From: Anastrepha obliqua
Lineage: Eukaryota; Arthropoda; Insecta; Diptera; Tephritidae
DNA length: 64,000 nt
NCBI RefSeq assembly: GCF_027943255.1
Contig: NC_072895.1
Span: 27,688,001-27,752,000 of the forward strand
Direction of reading: 5' to 3'
Part shown: positions 55,742 through 64,000 of the stretch, piece after piece
How the letters are laid out: the number at the start of each line of letters is the position of its first letter
Numbering within the stretch: position 1 is the first letter of the stretch
Made by a program: the position numbers and the translations under genes
The notes under the pieces: generated by a model
Told to the model about the DNA's origin: nothing
Seen by the model: only the letters and a program-made list of their open reading frames with translations
Databases searched by the model: none

Positions 55742-56935
55742 TATTGGGTAAAGGAATAAGTTTTCAACTAAATAATATATGATATCATTTTGAATTAAGT
55801 GCCATTGCAAGCTACAACTTTACTCCATCTTTCAGGCGGCATACGGATCTCTCTAACGAAAAATTCGAGTTCTTTTGACTTGATACATTCATTGAGCCAG
55901 TTGCGATGCTCTCGTAAGAAGTGAACCGTTCTCCAATAAGGGCTGACTGCATTAATCGGAACAGATGGTAATCCGAAGGTGCAATGTCTGGGGAATACGG
56001 CGGGTGGGGCAATATTTCCCAATTCTGTCCCTCTAAATATTTCTGCACCGATTTAGCAACGTCTACGGTCCCATTCCGGCCACTTTTCTTTGAGAGCTCG
56101 ATTCAAACGCATTCGCTGCAGTCGGTAACGATCACCAGTGATGGGTTTAGATGGTTTAAAGAGTTCATAATAGATGACACCCTTCTGATCGCACCAGATG
56201 TACAACATAATCTTTGAAGCATGAATATTTTTTTTCGTTGTCGATGGACCTGGTTCACCTGACAGGCTCTACTTTTTCGACGATTAAGGTTATCATAATA
56301 TACCTATTTTTCATCGCCAGTGACGATATGCTGCAGAAAACTTTTTCTTTTCTGCCGATCAAGAAGCATCTCACACGTGACCAATCGTCTATCGACCTCC
56401 CGCCCCTTCAATTGATGTGACACTCAGTTACCTGCATTCTGGACCATTCTTATTGCAAGCAAACGTTTACCGACAGTTGATCTGTCAACATCCAACCCAA
56501 AGACATATCATCAAGTGTTCGACATGCGTCTTCATCCAATAATTGTTGCAGTTGAGTATCTTCGAATTTTTTCGTTGCCCCTTGGCGATCTCATCACTCA
56601 CGTCGAAATTGCCACTTTGGAAACGTCGAAACTACTCTTTACAAGTTGTATTTGATGGAGCGTGACTACCGTAAATATTGATCAAAACACGACACGTTTC
56701 AGCTGCACTTTTCTTTAAAAGATAATAATGAAGCATGACCACCCGAAAATGCTGTTTTTTCGGGACGAACGTAGACATTTTTGACATCAGATAAAAATGG
56801 ATCTTTACGCTTCAAACGAATGTCAACTACTGCAATCGAGATCTCAAATATACACCTTCAAATCACCAGTACATTACTAGAGCCCACCCAAAAATAATAT
56901 CAGCGGAGGGCGGAAACTTATTCCCATACCCAATA
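55742..56935 (-). pseudogene. mauritiana-like mariner, full length but decayed
   Basis: Ends TATTGGGTAAAGGAATAAGT (55742) and the inverse of TATTGGGTATGGGAATAAGT (56935), 1,194 bp. Minus-strand transposase pieces in order: FVPKKQHFRVVMLHYYLLKK, SAAETCRVLINIYGSHAPSN, RRFQSGNFDVSDE, many stops, NIHASKIMLYIWCDQKGVIY, RYRLQRMRLNRALKEKWPEW, then a deletion that removes the HDNARPH block with the second Asp, KYLEGQNWEILPHPPYSPDI with APSDYHLF (third Asp), and PERWSKVVACNGT. Mos1-like motif set. Inactive. Confidence 0.88.
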
Positions 56936-57077
56936 TACGTAGCAATTCAACGAGCTGCTTGCTTCAAGACATATGCCCGCTTGCAGTAGTGCCAACTGAT
57001 GGACAGATGCTGCGGATTCTGGTGAGTATTTTTGTCGAATAGGTCCGCGTAGTGCTTCCAGGATTCGCCTTCCCATT

Positions 57078-57407
57078 TCAACTCGCCCTAAGCGTATGTT
57101 GGATTGCTACCCAAAGCATACTTGTGAGGTCCTTGAACTGATTGTCAAAAACTTCGACCACTTGAGTGGTCTTATGCAGACTTTTTATTATAAAAGGAAA
57201 TACTTTGTTCATTCCACTTATTCTCAGTTTAAGAAAATTCAATTCTGTGGTAGATCGCGAAATATCGGGATTATCAATAAACATTTCGGGATTCCTAATA
57301 TTCACATCGTTCACGCGCAGCTCGCTGCATGTATGTATGTGTGCTTGTATCTGTCCGAGCTGTAACGCATTTATGCTGGCTGCACCAACAGCCGTTTGAA
57401 GGGCCAT
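57078..57407 (-). CDS. unrecognised 109-codon ORF
   Basis: Starts at 57407 in a good initiation context (CAGCGATGG) with MALQTAVGAASINALQLGQI, followed by VNDVNIRNPEMFIDNPDISR and FDNQFKDLTSMLWVAIQHTL. Not a transposase or LINE motif that I know. Composition is more protein-like than most frames here, but there is no domain, homologue or splice context to confirm it. Opposite-strand frames of 89 and 77 codons overlap, so openness alone is weak evidence. Could be a host exon, a transposon accessory ORF or chance. Confidence 0.22.
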   Translation of the reverse strand: MALQTAVGAASINALQLGQIQAHIHTCSELRVNDVNIRNPEMFIDNPDISRSTTELNFLKLRISGMNKVFPFIIKSLHKTTQVVEVFDNQFKDLTSMLWVAIQHTLRAS

Positions 57408-59335
57408 CGCTGCTCCATCGAAAGCAATCGTCCGACTATGGACGTTGCGCGTGCGCTCGCACTTTTACCTGTACGCCATTTGTGCTTAAGTTGTTGCTGC
57501 TACTGCAGCGCACAGCTCTTTTTTATTACTTCATTCCACGCTCATGGGTAAACAAAAGACCGAGCGCGCAGCCGAAACTCTACATTTTTTGGTGCTCTGT
57601 AAATAATAAGAAATTCAAAAAAAAACAAAAGAATCCCGAATAACCCTAACTTATGTTGAGAGCTTAAATTTTGTTGGAGCAGCAAGATTGGGTCAACTGT
57701 GGGGAACAGCGCGTGCAGCGGTCCACTTATGATTGAGTGCAGATCGAAATCAAGTAGTTTTAAATGCACTAGCGGTGATTATACAACAACAACAATAAGT
57801 GCAGTAGGTAGTGACGGGCGGCAGAAGCTGTGGCGGTGAGCGAGTGAGCGAGGACGGCAACACCAACAAAGCAAATGCCAAATCAGAGTTGCTAGTGTCG
57901 AAGTCACATTCATACAGAGTCAAAGTCGGAGTTGCTGGTCTTTAGGCGGAGACCTTTAATTGCGCTTCGCATTGACTACTCCCTACAATGCGATACGACG
58001 TCGACAATGACGACGACGGCGACGCAACGCAGAAACTTTATAAAAGTTTGAGCATATCGATCGTACGCAGCATTTGCACGGAACTACTCGCGGTACGCGG
58101 TACGACATTTAAATGTCGAGACAGTAACGAAAAAGAAAAAAAAATCAGTTGGGTTTTTGTACGTGCGGAAAGAAAATAAAAGTGGATGGAATTCGGTGTG
58201 ATTGGCGGAACAAAAAAAAAAAACAGTAATAATAAAAAAGTAAATAAAAGAAATCACTTTTTCGTTGTTTTGAAAAGGGAAAGAAGCCAAAGTATGCAGC
58301 AATGAATTTGCTGAATGTTTGAAGGCCAAAGACAACAAAAAAGTGATATGTAACAATAGCTAAACAACAACACCGCAGTGACAAAATTTTCAATGCGTCC
58401 ATTTGTTGTTGAACAGCAAATGGTTATAGCAACAACAACAACAACTATAGTTACCTACTTATATTAGGGAGTAAACCGCGGCGCAACCATCAGCGCTGAT
58501 GAGTGAATAAATATTTATTTAAATGAGCGAGCAACAAAAAATGGTAAAGAGCTGATTGCTTAATCGATACGCACGGCAAAAAACAAAAACAAAAAAACCA
58601 ACAAAAAAAAAAACAAAAATAAATTAAAAGTGGTGCAGCCAGACACAGAGTCGTGACGCCGGTAGGGAACAAATTTGTGACTTCCAATATCCAACATTCA
58701 CTCATTTACACACATACACACACACATCTAATGCGCAAATATTGAATAGAATTGGCATCAATGAAGCTGATGCGTTTCCCCAATTCAGTACGCAAAGTGT
58801 GCAGTTGGTGCTTGGTTCTTGATTAAGCGGCGAACAGTTTGAGAGCCAATGTGCTCAGTTAGTGAAAGCACAAGGAAAAATTGTGTGTAGCTGTAAATAA
58901 AATAAAATATCAAAGAAATAAATAAAATAATAACAAAAAAAAAAACTACGATTTGTTGCGCGTTTTTTTAGTTTAAACAGTGAATTTAATTTAAAAAAAA
59001 ATATAATAAGAATATTTTATTACATAATTTTAATATAGAAGTGCCAGAAAAGTTATTGAAGCGAAATATTTTGACAAAACAAACAAAGGAGCATCGTTAA
59101 CTGCCTCCAGTTTGCAGTTTCAGTCTAAATTTTGATCAGCGGAAGTGGACGGACAGCTACCTTGGAATTTTTGCAGGCTGCCATACATTTCCTGTAAGTT
59201 TGTACGCTTATTAAAAGCACCCGTACATATATTTCTATATGTGTGTATGTATGTATGTTCAGTTAATTTGTAAACTCGAAAATATTAATTTAAAAAAAAT
59301 AATTCAGTAAAATTACATTTACATAAATATGCAAG
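57408..59335. other. spacer, possible host 5-prime region
   Basis: No transposon motifs seen. Contains CAACAACAACAAC runs (57785, 58425-58445), a GACGACGACGGCGACG stretch (58004-58022), and near 58851-58860 GTGCTCAGTTAGTG, which fits the arthropod initiator TCAGT. Downstream A-rich sequence runs to 59192, where CCTGTAAGTTTG resembles a splice donor. This is compatible with a promoter and an untranslated first exon on the + strand (58857 to about 59192). No TATA box or clear DPE was seen. Weak. Confidence 0.25.
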
Positions 59336-59429
59336 TACCGTCTTTTTCCGAAAATAAGACATTGCCTTACTTTCTTTAGCTAGGGCTTATTTTGGGGAGA
59401 GGGCAAAAATAAAAGTATATTTATATATT

Positions 59430-60305
59430 TTTATTTAATAGATGTTTGCCATTACAATTCAACCTGGCTATTCGGGTCAGGTTCTTCGATTTCGATGTAA
59501 CTCAAATATGTTGCTCTCTGGTCAAAATAATGAGACACGTATTTTTTTGTTGGCCCGAAAATTTTTTTTTTCATTTATCGGCAATTTTGTTTTTCGGCTC
59601 AAAATCGATTTTTTTTTAATTATATAAGAAATTTTTTTTAAATGCTCATAACTTAGTCAAAAATTAATCGATTTTAATAATTTTGGGTTCAAAATGATCG
59701 CCATTACTTGCACGAGCGATTTCATGTAGAAACAATTGCAAAAACGTAGTTGAAAATTTTTAATTTTGCAAAAACAAAAAAGATTTGAAACGTTTTCCAA
59801 ATTCAATATTTCAAAAAGTGTATTTTTTTTTTTAACTTTTTCCAAATCAAGAGGACACCTCAAATTTCAATTGAGCTGAATGTTCAGTAGCTAAAATGAG
59901 TTGTTTTTGAGTAATGAATTTTTGAGTAAAAAATCTGTTTCGCACTTTTTGTTTTTTGCAAAATAAAAAATGTTCGACTACTTTTTTGCAATTGTTTCTA
60001 CATGAAGTCGCTCGGGTAAGTAATGATGATCATTTTGAACCCAGAATCATTAAAATCGGTTCATTTTTGACTAAGTTATGAACATTTAAAAAAAAAAAAT
60101 TTCTTATATAAATAAAAAAATCGACTTTGAGTCGAAAAACAAAATTGGCGATAAGTCTTCAAAAAATTTTTTTTCGGGCGAACAAAAAAATACGTGTCTC
60201 ATTATTTTGACCAGAGAGCAACATATTTGAGTTACATCGAAATCGAAGAACCTGACCCGAATAGCCCGGTTGAATTGAAATGGAAAGCACCAATATTTAT
60301 TTTAC
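59430..60305. repeat. 0.87-kb palindrome (long inverted repeat)
   Basis: Left arm from about 59434: ATTCAACCTGGCTATTCGGG, TCTTCGATTTCGATGTAACT, GGTCAAAATAATGAGACACG, CATAACTTAGTCAAAAATTA, ATTGCAAAAACGTAGTTG. Each block recurs inverted in the right arm (59960-60300) with few differences, for example CGTGTCTCATTATTTTGACC at 60192. The arms are about 330 bp around a 170-bp centre. The centre contains further A/T-rich partial repeats. It would form a very long hairpin. Non-coding. Confidence 0.9.
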
Positions 60306-60326
60306 ACAGAATACAGAAATTTAAAC

Positions 60327-61198
60327 TTATTCAATTACAGTCATGTCATCTTCTTCTGGAACATCGTTATAAATAAAATTCTGAATTATATTCGGATTTT
60401 CCTCCAAATCCATCTCCTGTTAAATCATTGGCCCATATCTCTCATGGCTTGCGATATAGCTATCGTTAAGTGAATACTTCATGTCTAAGTAGCCTGCTCG
60501 TAGTGCATTGGAAACATCACTATCAGTTATTTTGCCCCATGAATTGTTTACCCAATTCTCAAATTCTTGTAAGCCTGGTTTTACCAAATTACCTCGATGA
60601 TTTCTCACCATTCTGTTTCCAATATATTCATTGATTTCCAACCGCAAATGATCCTTGAATGGCTTGTTTATTGCAATGTCAAGTGTCTGGAAGTAACCAG
60701 GCATCCTGCCGGAATCATAATTTGATCAATCTTCCTTTCAGCGAGAAAGTTTTTCATGTCTTTAGCGCGGTGAGCACTGACTGAATCCCAAACTAGCCTA
60801 TTCTGACCCCTCAAGAGTGGTGGCAGCATAAAATCAACCCACTTCTTTTATAACTGCTTGGGTGCACAAGGCTTTTTTACTTTCAATGACATAAATTCCT
60901 GAAAAACGTTGAATCTGGTCTTTTTTACCTTTAGTGATTAAAAATGGCGATACTTTCTTGCGATCTAGAAGAATCGCCAAAATACAGGTGACGCGTGCAC
61001 TATCGTAACCGATAGAAGGAACGTAAATTGACGAAGAAGCCTTGTGATGAACTGTCGTTTGAGCTTCTTGGCCTAGGAATACCGCGGTCACATCCATAGC
61101 AATCATGTTGGAGAGTTGGTATTTCGAAAAATCGATGCCATCAACAAAAAGCTTAGACGCAAGTGCACGCTTAATAACTTCATTGTAGTCCAGCTTAA
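60327..61198 (-). pseudogene. pogo/Tigger-like transposase, catalytic and C-terminal part
   Basis: Minus strand: KLDYNEVIKRALASKLFVDG, YQLSNMIAMDVTAVFLGQEA (first Asp), IGYDSARVTCILAILLDRKK, FLITKGKKDQIQRFSGIYVI, a one-base insertion near 60835, then RLVWDSVSAHRAKDM (second Asp), IDQIMIPAG, a one-base loss near 60705, GYFQTLDIAINKPFKDHLRL (third Asp, about 35 residues after the second), and NALRAGYLDMKYSLNDSYIA. TAA at 60420-60422 interrupts, but the frame continues to an acidic tail (EEDDMTVIE) and TAA at 60327-60329. DDE-type fold of the pogo/CENP-B-related group. Confidence 0.85.
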
Positions 61199-63178
61199 CC
61201 CTTTATAAGGCAGAAGGATTCAGAGTAATAAAATAACTTGCGCTTATATTTTTGGCAGGTTTTTATTTATATAACAAAAAAAAAAACTTAAAAGAAAAAC
61301 ACTAATTATTTCGGAAGTTTTGGAAAAATAGGTGGTAAAAATATTTCCACTGCCCGTCAACAGAGCCACATGCAAGCTGAATTTGAGACATTATTTTCTA
61401 TGAAATTGTGCAAAACAAGGCGTGATGCAAAGAGGGACATTACACTTTCTACATTTTTTTTCTACGCTTATCTTTGACCTTTGTGCTGCACAATTTACAG
61501 CGTCGGTAAGTCTCCAACTCTGCTGGCATATGGTCACCTACGTTTACAAACCGCAGTTCTTCAGGTACAGCATTTACAGTTTTTTGATATACCTCTGGGC
61601 GTGCTATGCGTGATTTCTTGCCGATATATATAGGCAAGCTTGATCTTCTTTTTCTGCTGCTATAGCCACTAATCAATCCTCTGGCAACAGCCACCCGTAA
61701 TTCTAAGTTGGTAAGCTGTTCTACTCTCGACGTTAGGGAATATAAAATGAAAGATTTTGTCAAACTTGCGTCCATCAAGAAGTAGAATATCTGCAACCAC
61801 CAGCGTTTACTTTTCCTTCCGACAGCATACGTTCCCTTCACTTGGTCAAAACGGTCGACACCGCCCATTCTTTTGGTGTATTCTTTCACAACCATAGGAC
61901 AACTTACAGTTTCCCTGGAGCCATTTTTTTGCGTTCTTTGTACAGTTATTACTTCCACTTTAGGATGAAATGCAGTCAACAATAAAACCCGTTTAGTATC
62001 TTGCCACACAGTAAATGCTACACCTTGTTTAGTTCTCCACTTGAATTCAACCTTTTTCAACTTTAGGCTTTTGTTTCTGCCGTTTCTTTTTGTGTTATTT
62101 TTTATTATATTAGGTAAAATTGTTTTGCTTCAAACTGAACCTTCCTTTGAATAGTATCATGCTCTCATCGATACTTTGGGAAGAGGAATTGAAGGCATTG
62201 TTTTGAAATGATTGACTAAGTAATGATATAAGAGGACGAATTTTATACAATTTATCAAAATTTACATCTTCTCTACTTGGTTGTTGACTATTATCGTTCA
62301 AATGCAAAGTCTCTTGAAGCGTTTTACTGGCATAACTTCAGCTATTTCATTCACACGAAATCCAGGATCCGATGACCAGTATAAATCGATATGTGGAAGA
62401 ATATGACTACCCATTATAACGAGAATGCCTAAAAAGCACTAATTTCCTGTGTGTCAACAGGCTGCAAATTTTTTATATTTTGCTGCTCCGCATACAAGTT
62501 TGTCTGAGTAACAATCAAATCGAAGACTTCATCACTAAAAAACTTTTTGAAATTAGCTACTGGACGTGCTCTCCTATTCAATAAATACCGAGGTTTTATT
62601 GTCACCTTATCAAATTCATCGGGATCTGGCGTGGTTGCCCAGAAAACCTTCCCCCATGACTCATCTTCACATTCAGATTCATCAGTCAATTCATGTTCTA
62701 AGGGTGATGATGACTGCACTATCAAAGGATCTTCTGGCTTTGAGTTATCTAATTATGAACATAGTGCTATTGTAGATGTACCTGACTCGGAACAACTGTT
62801 AGGTGTGGAATTCAAATGAGTGGGAGAATTTTGTAAAAGGTCACTTGAATCATCAGGTGCTTGAAGTAACCGTTGTATTGTATTCACGTTGAACTCTTCT
62901 GCCTCATTAGACTCAAATCCGTCTTCTGAGCCATCATCGGGCATGTCCAACATCTGCTCAATATCATTTTCATTCAAATAGCGCGGCATTTTTCATGAAA
63001 ATCTGAGAAAAAAAAAGGAATTAGTTCAACAAATGTACATAACACGCTACGGGCAGCGGGAATATTTTTCCCACCTAGTAAAAAGTCTTATCACATCTAA
63101 ATACGATAGTAACTTGTAAGGTATAGCAAACAACTTGTAGAATAAACATAAATACATAATAAAAAAACAGTTTCTTAA
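61195..63178 (-). mobile_element. piggyBac-like element inserted at TTAA
   Basis: Bounded by TTAA at 61195-61198 and 63175-63178. The left tip reads TTAACCCTTTATAAGGCAG, piggyBac-like. The right tip as placed (GTTTC before TTAA) does not mirror it, so that boundary is less certain. Subterminal inverted repeats are clear: GTGGTAAAAATATTTCCACT (61332) and the inverse of GTGGGAAAAATATTCCCGCT (63077). Pogo-like coding sequence lies on both sides in the same orientation. Confidence 0.7.
61391..62989 (-). pseudogene. piggyBac-like transposase with internal deletion
   Basis: Starts MPRYLNENDIEQMLDMPDDG at 62989, with an acidic N-terminus to about residue 70. Stops and shifts follow, then DESWGKVFWATTPDPDEFDK, FKKFFSDEVFDLIVTQTNLY, a decayed stretch, QSIDESMILFKGRFSLKQ with the first catalytic Asp (D268 equivalent). 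The segment with the second Asp (FFDNFFTS region) is deleted near 62070-62110. An intact 203-codon frame (61449-62060) has KWRTKQGVAFTVWQDTKRVL, YTKRMGGVDRFDQVKGTY (D447/D450 equivalents) and KSKRWWLQIFYFLMDASLTK. An extra A in a run at 61448 shifts the Cys-rich end, which reads CKLCSTK ... CRKCNVPLCITPCFAQFH and stops at 61391-61393. Confidence 0.88.
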
Positions 63179-63205
63179 CTCTTTTCGAATAAAAAATATG
63201 AAGAT

Positions 63206-63517
63206 TCACGGAGTAACAAATTTTCTTTCAAAATTACCGCAATTTTTGACAGCTTGTAGCGCCAAGAAAAAATATGTCACACAAACGTCATTTTTTTTTA
63301 TAATAATGAACCAGACCTCCTTTAACCAGTGTGACAATGTTTTAAATTCTTCTGTGGATGTATCAAATTCAATTGCTGTTTGAAGGGAACATTTTTGAAT
63401 ATCAGCCCTGGGCAGAACCAAAGTCATTGCTCTCCTTCCTTCAATCCATACCCGATGTTGTATAGGGGGCGTCCATAAATTACGTGAGATGTTTAAGGGG
63501 GGAGGGGGTCGAGTCAA
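63206..63517 (-). pseudogene. pogo/Tigger-like N-terminal fragment
   Basis: The minus strand reads VWIEGRRAMTLVLPRADIQK, CSLQTAIEFDTSTEEFKTLS, HWLKEVW, resembling the CENP-B-type second DNA-binding helix-turn-helix of pogo-group transposases (WxxxxRxxxxPvxrxxIqxKa...FkxsxhWLxxF). Downstream it loses frame, but text in another frame (FYSKRVKLDYNE across the TTAA) joins directly to the catalytic part at 61198, supporting a single gene cut by the piggyBac-like element. Confidence is moderate because the motif is short. Confidence 0.55.
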
Positions 63518-63600
63518 ATCTCATCTAATCTTACGGAGGAGAGAGGGGGGGGGGGGGGGTCTCGGCAAATATCACGCAATTTTTTTTCTGATTAAAAGAA
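63455..63600. repeat. GGGGGCGTCCATAAATTACGT motif and G-run
   Basis: GGGGGCGTCCATAAATTACG at 63465 followed by GGGGGGAGGGGGTCGAGTCA and, at 63545-63560, an uninterrupted G-run. I recall this text as a recurrent end motif of non-autonomous DNA elements in invertebrates. No inverse partner is present before the window ends, so it would be a solo end. Confidence 0.45.
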
Positions 63601-64000
63601 AAAAAATTATACTATTTTGGTCCATTATCCAGATTGTACATGCTTAAGATTTAATTTTAAGCGTAATCGTAGTATGACTAAGATCATTCACTAATTCGTT
63701 CGAAAGAAAATAATTTCATTCATACTTCGACGTTATACATTACTACTGTCAAACCACCATATTTGTTTTATACCAAACGAACGAAAACCCGCCCGTTCCG
63801 CTGGTCGTCTCTAAAAAAATCTAGATTAATTAATTAAATTAAGCCGAAAAATACTGTGTGTTTTTTATAAAAATTCTCGCGCATAAATAGTAGTGAAAGA
63901 AGTTTTGAATAGTAGTAGCAATTAAAAAACGTTTGATGTGATTTACTTTATAACTTTTTTATTGTAATGCTCTTTGATATACAATATTCTTCGTTTTTCC
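63601..64000. other. spacer, nothing recognised
   Basis: AT-rich flank to the window end. No motif or coding potential seen. Confidence 0.4.

Larger units (their letters stand above)
59336..63520 (-). mobile_element. pogo/Tigger-like element split by a piggyBac-like element
   Basis: The proposed 3-prime end CCGTCTTTTTCCGAAAATAA at 59338, after TA, resembles Tigger-type termini as I remember them. Coding remains on the minus strand are 60327-61198 (catalytic and C-terminal) and 63206-63517 (N-terminal), with a TTAA-bounded insert between them. The 5-prime terminal repeat is not seen and may be lost or beyond recognition. An 0.87-kb palindrome sits in the 3-prime part. Confidence 0.6.

Noticed and set aside
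61195..63178. Domesticated piggyBac (PGBD-like) host gene
   Set aside because: The second catalytic region is deleted, there are several frame breaks and the copy sits as an insertion in another transposon, so decay is the simpler reading.

Overview
The window looks like nuclear DNA of a higher fly, most probably a tephritid fruit fly or close relative. I infer this from the AT-rich, microsatellite-speckled background (TATG/TACA and CA runs), from seven or more mariner lineages, from three DD41D 'rosa-type' mariners (a lineage I know from Ceratitis rosa), and from many RNase H-bearing LINE fragments of dipteran type. No bacterial-style genes, operons, tRNA or rRNA genes or CRISPR arrays are visible. 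I cannot identify a single host protein-coding exon with confidence. Almost every recognisable reading frame is a decayed transposase or retrotransposon protein.

Layout. 0-5.8 kb: a mariner tail, an unremarkable spacer, a complete-looking Tc1-type IR/DR element (3172-4800) and a TTAA-bounded fold-back repeat (4978-5736). 6.2-18 kb: a rosa-type mariner, a LINE deletion derivative, a tRNA-derived SINE split by a mariner and itself abutting a LINE fragment, a short retroposon with a 12-bp duplication, a Tc1-like relic split by a LINE, another LINE, and a 1.3-kb mariner on the minus strand. 20-28 kb: fold-back and piggyBac-like remnants, mariner pieces, three LINE families and a SINE. 30-34 kb: a fold-back element inserted at TTAA in a MITE whose uninterrupted relative lies at 46.6-47.3 kb, LINE fragments and a GC-rich palindromic MITE. 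35.6-43.2 kb: a SINE inside a rosa mariner, LINEs, a tandem array made from one end of an inverted-repeat element, a mariner carrying a LINE with a 12-bp duplication, and an internally deleted mariner. 43-49 kb and 56.9-59.3 kb are the stretches least loaded with transposons and the best places to look for host regulatory or 5-prime untranslated sequence. 59.3-63.5 kb: a pogo/Tigger-like element apparently split by a piggyBac-like element, with an 0.87-kb palindrome in its 3-prime part.

How the pieces relate. The window is a nested archive of insertions rather than a set of cooperating genes. Several insertions can be ordered because target-site duplications, shared flanks or restored reading frames are visible. 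Every transposase examined carries at least one stop, frameshift, deletion or lost catalytic residue, so nothing here appears able to move by itself. All family assignments are from reading motifs by eye. No database search was possible.
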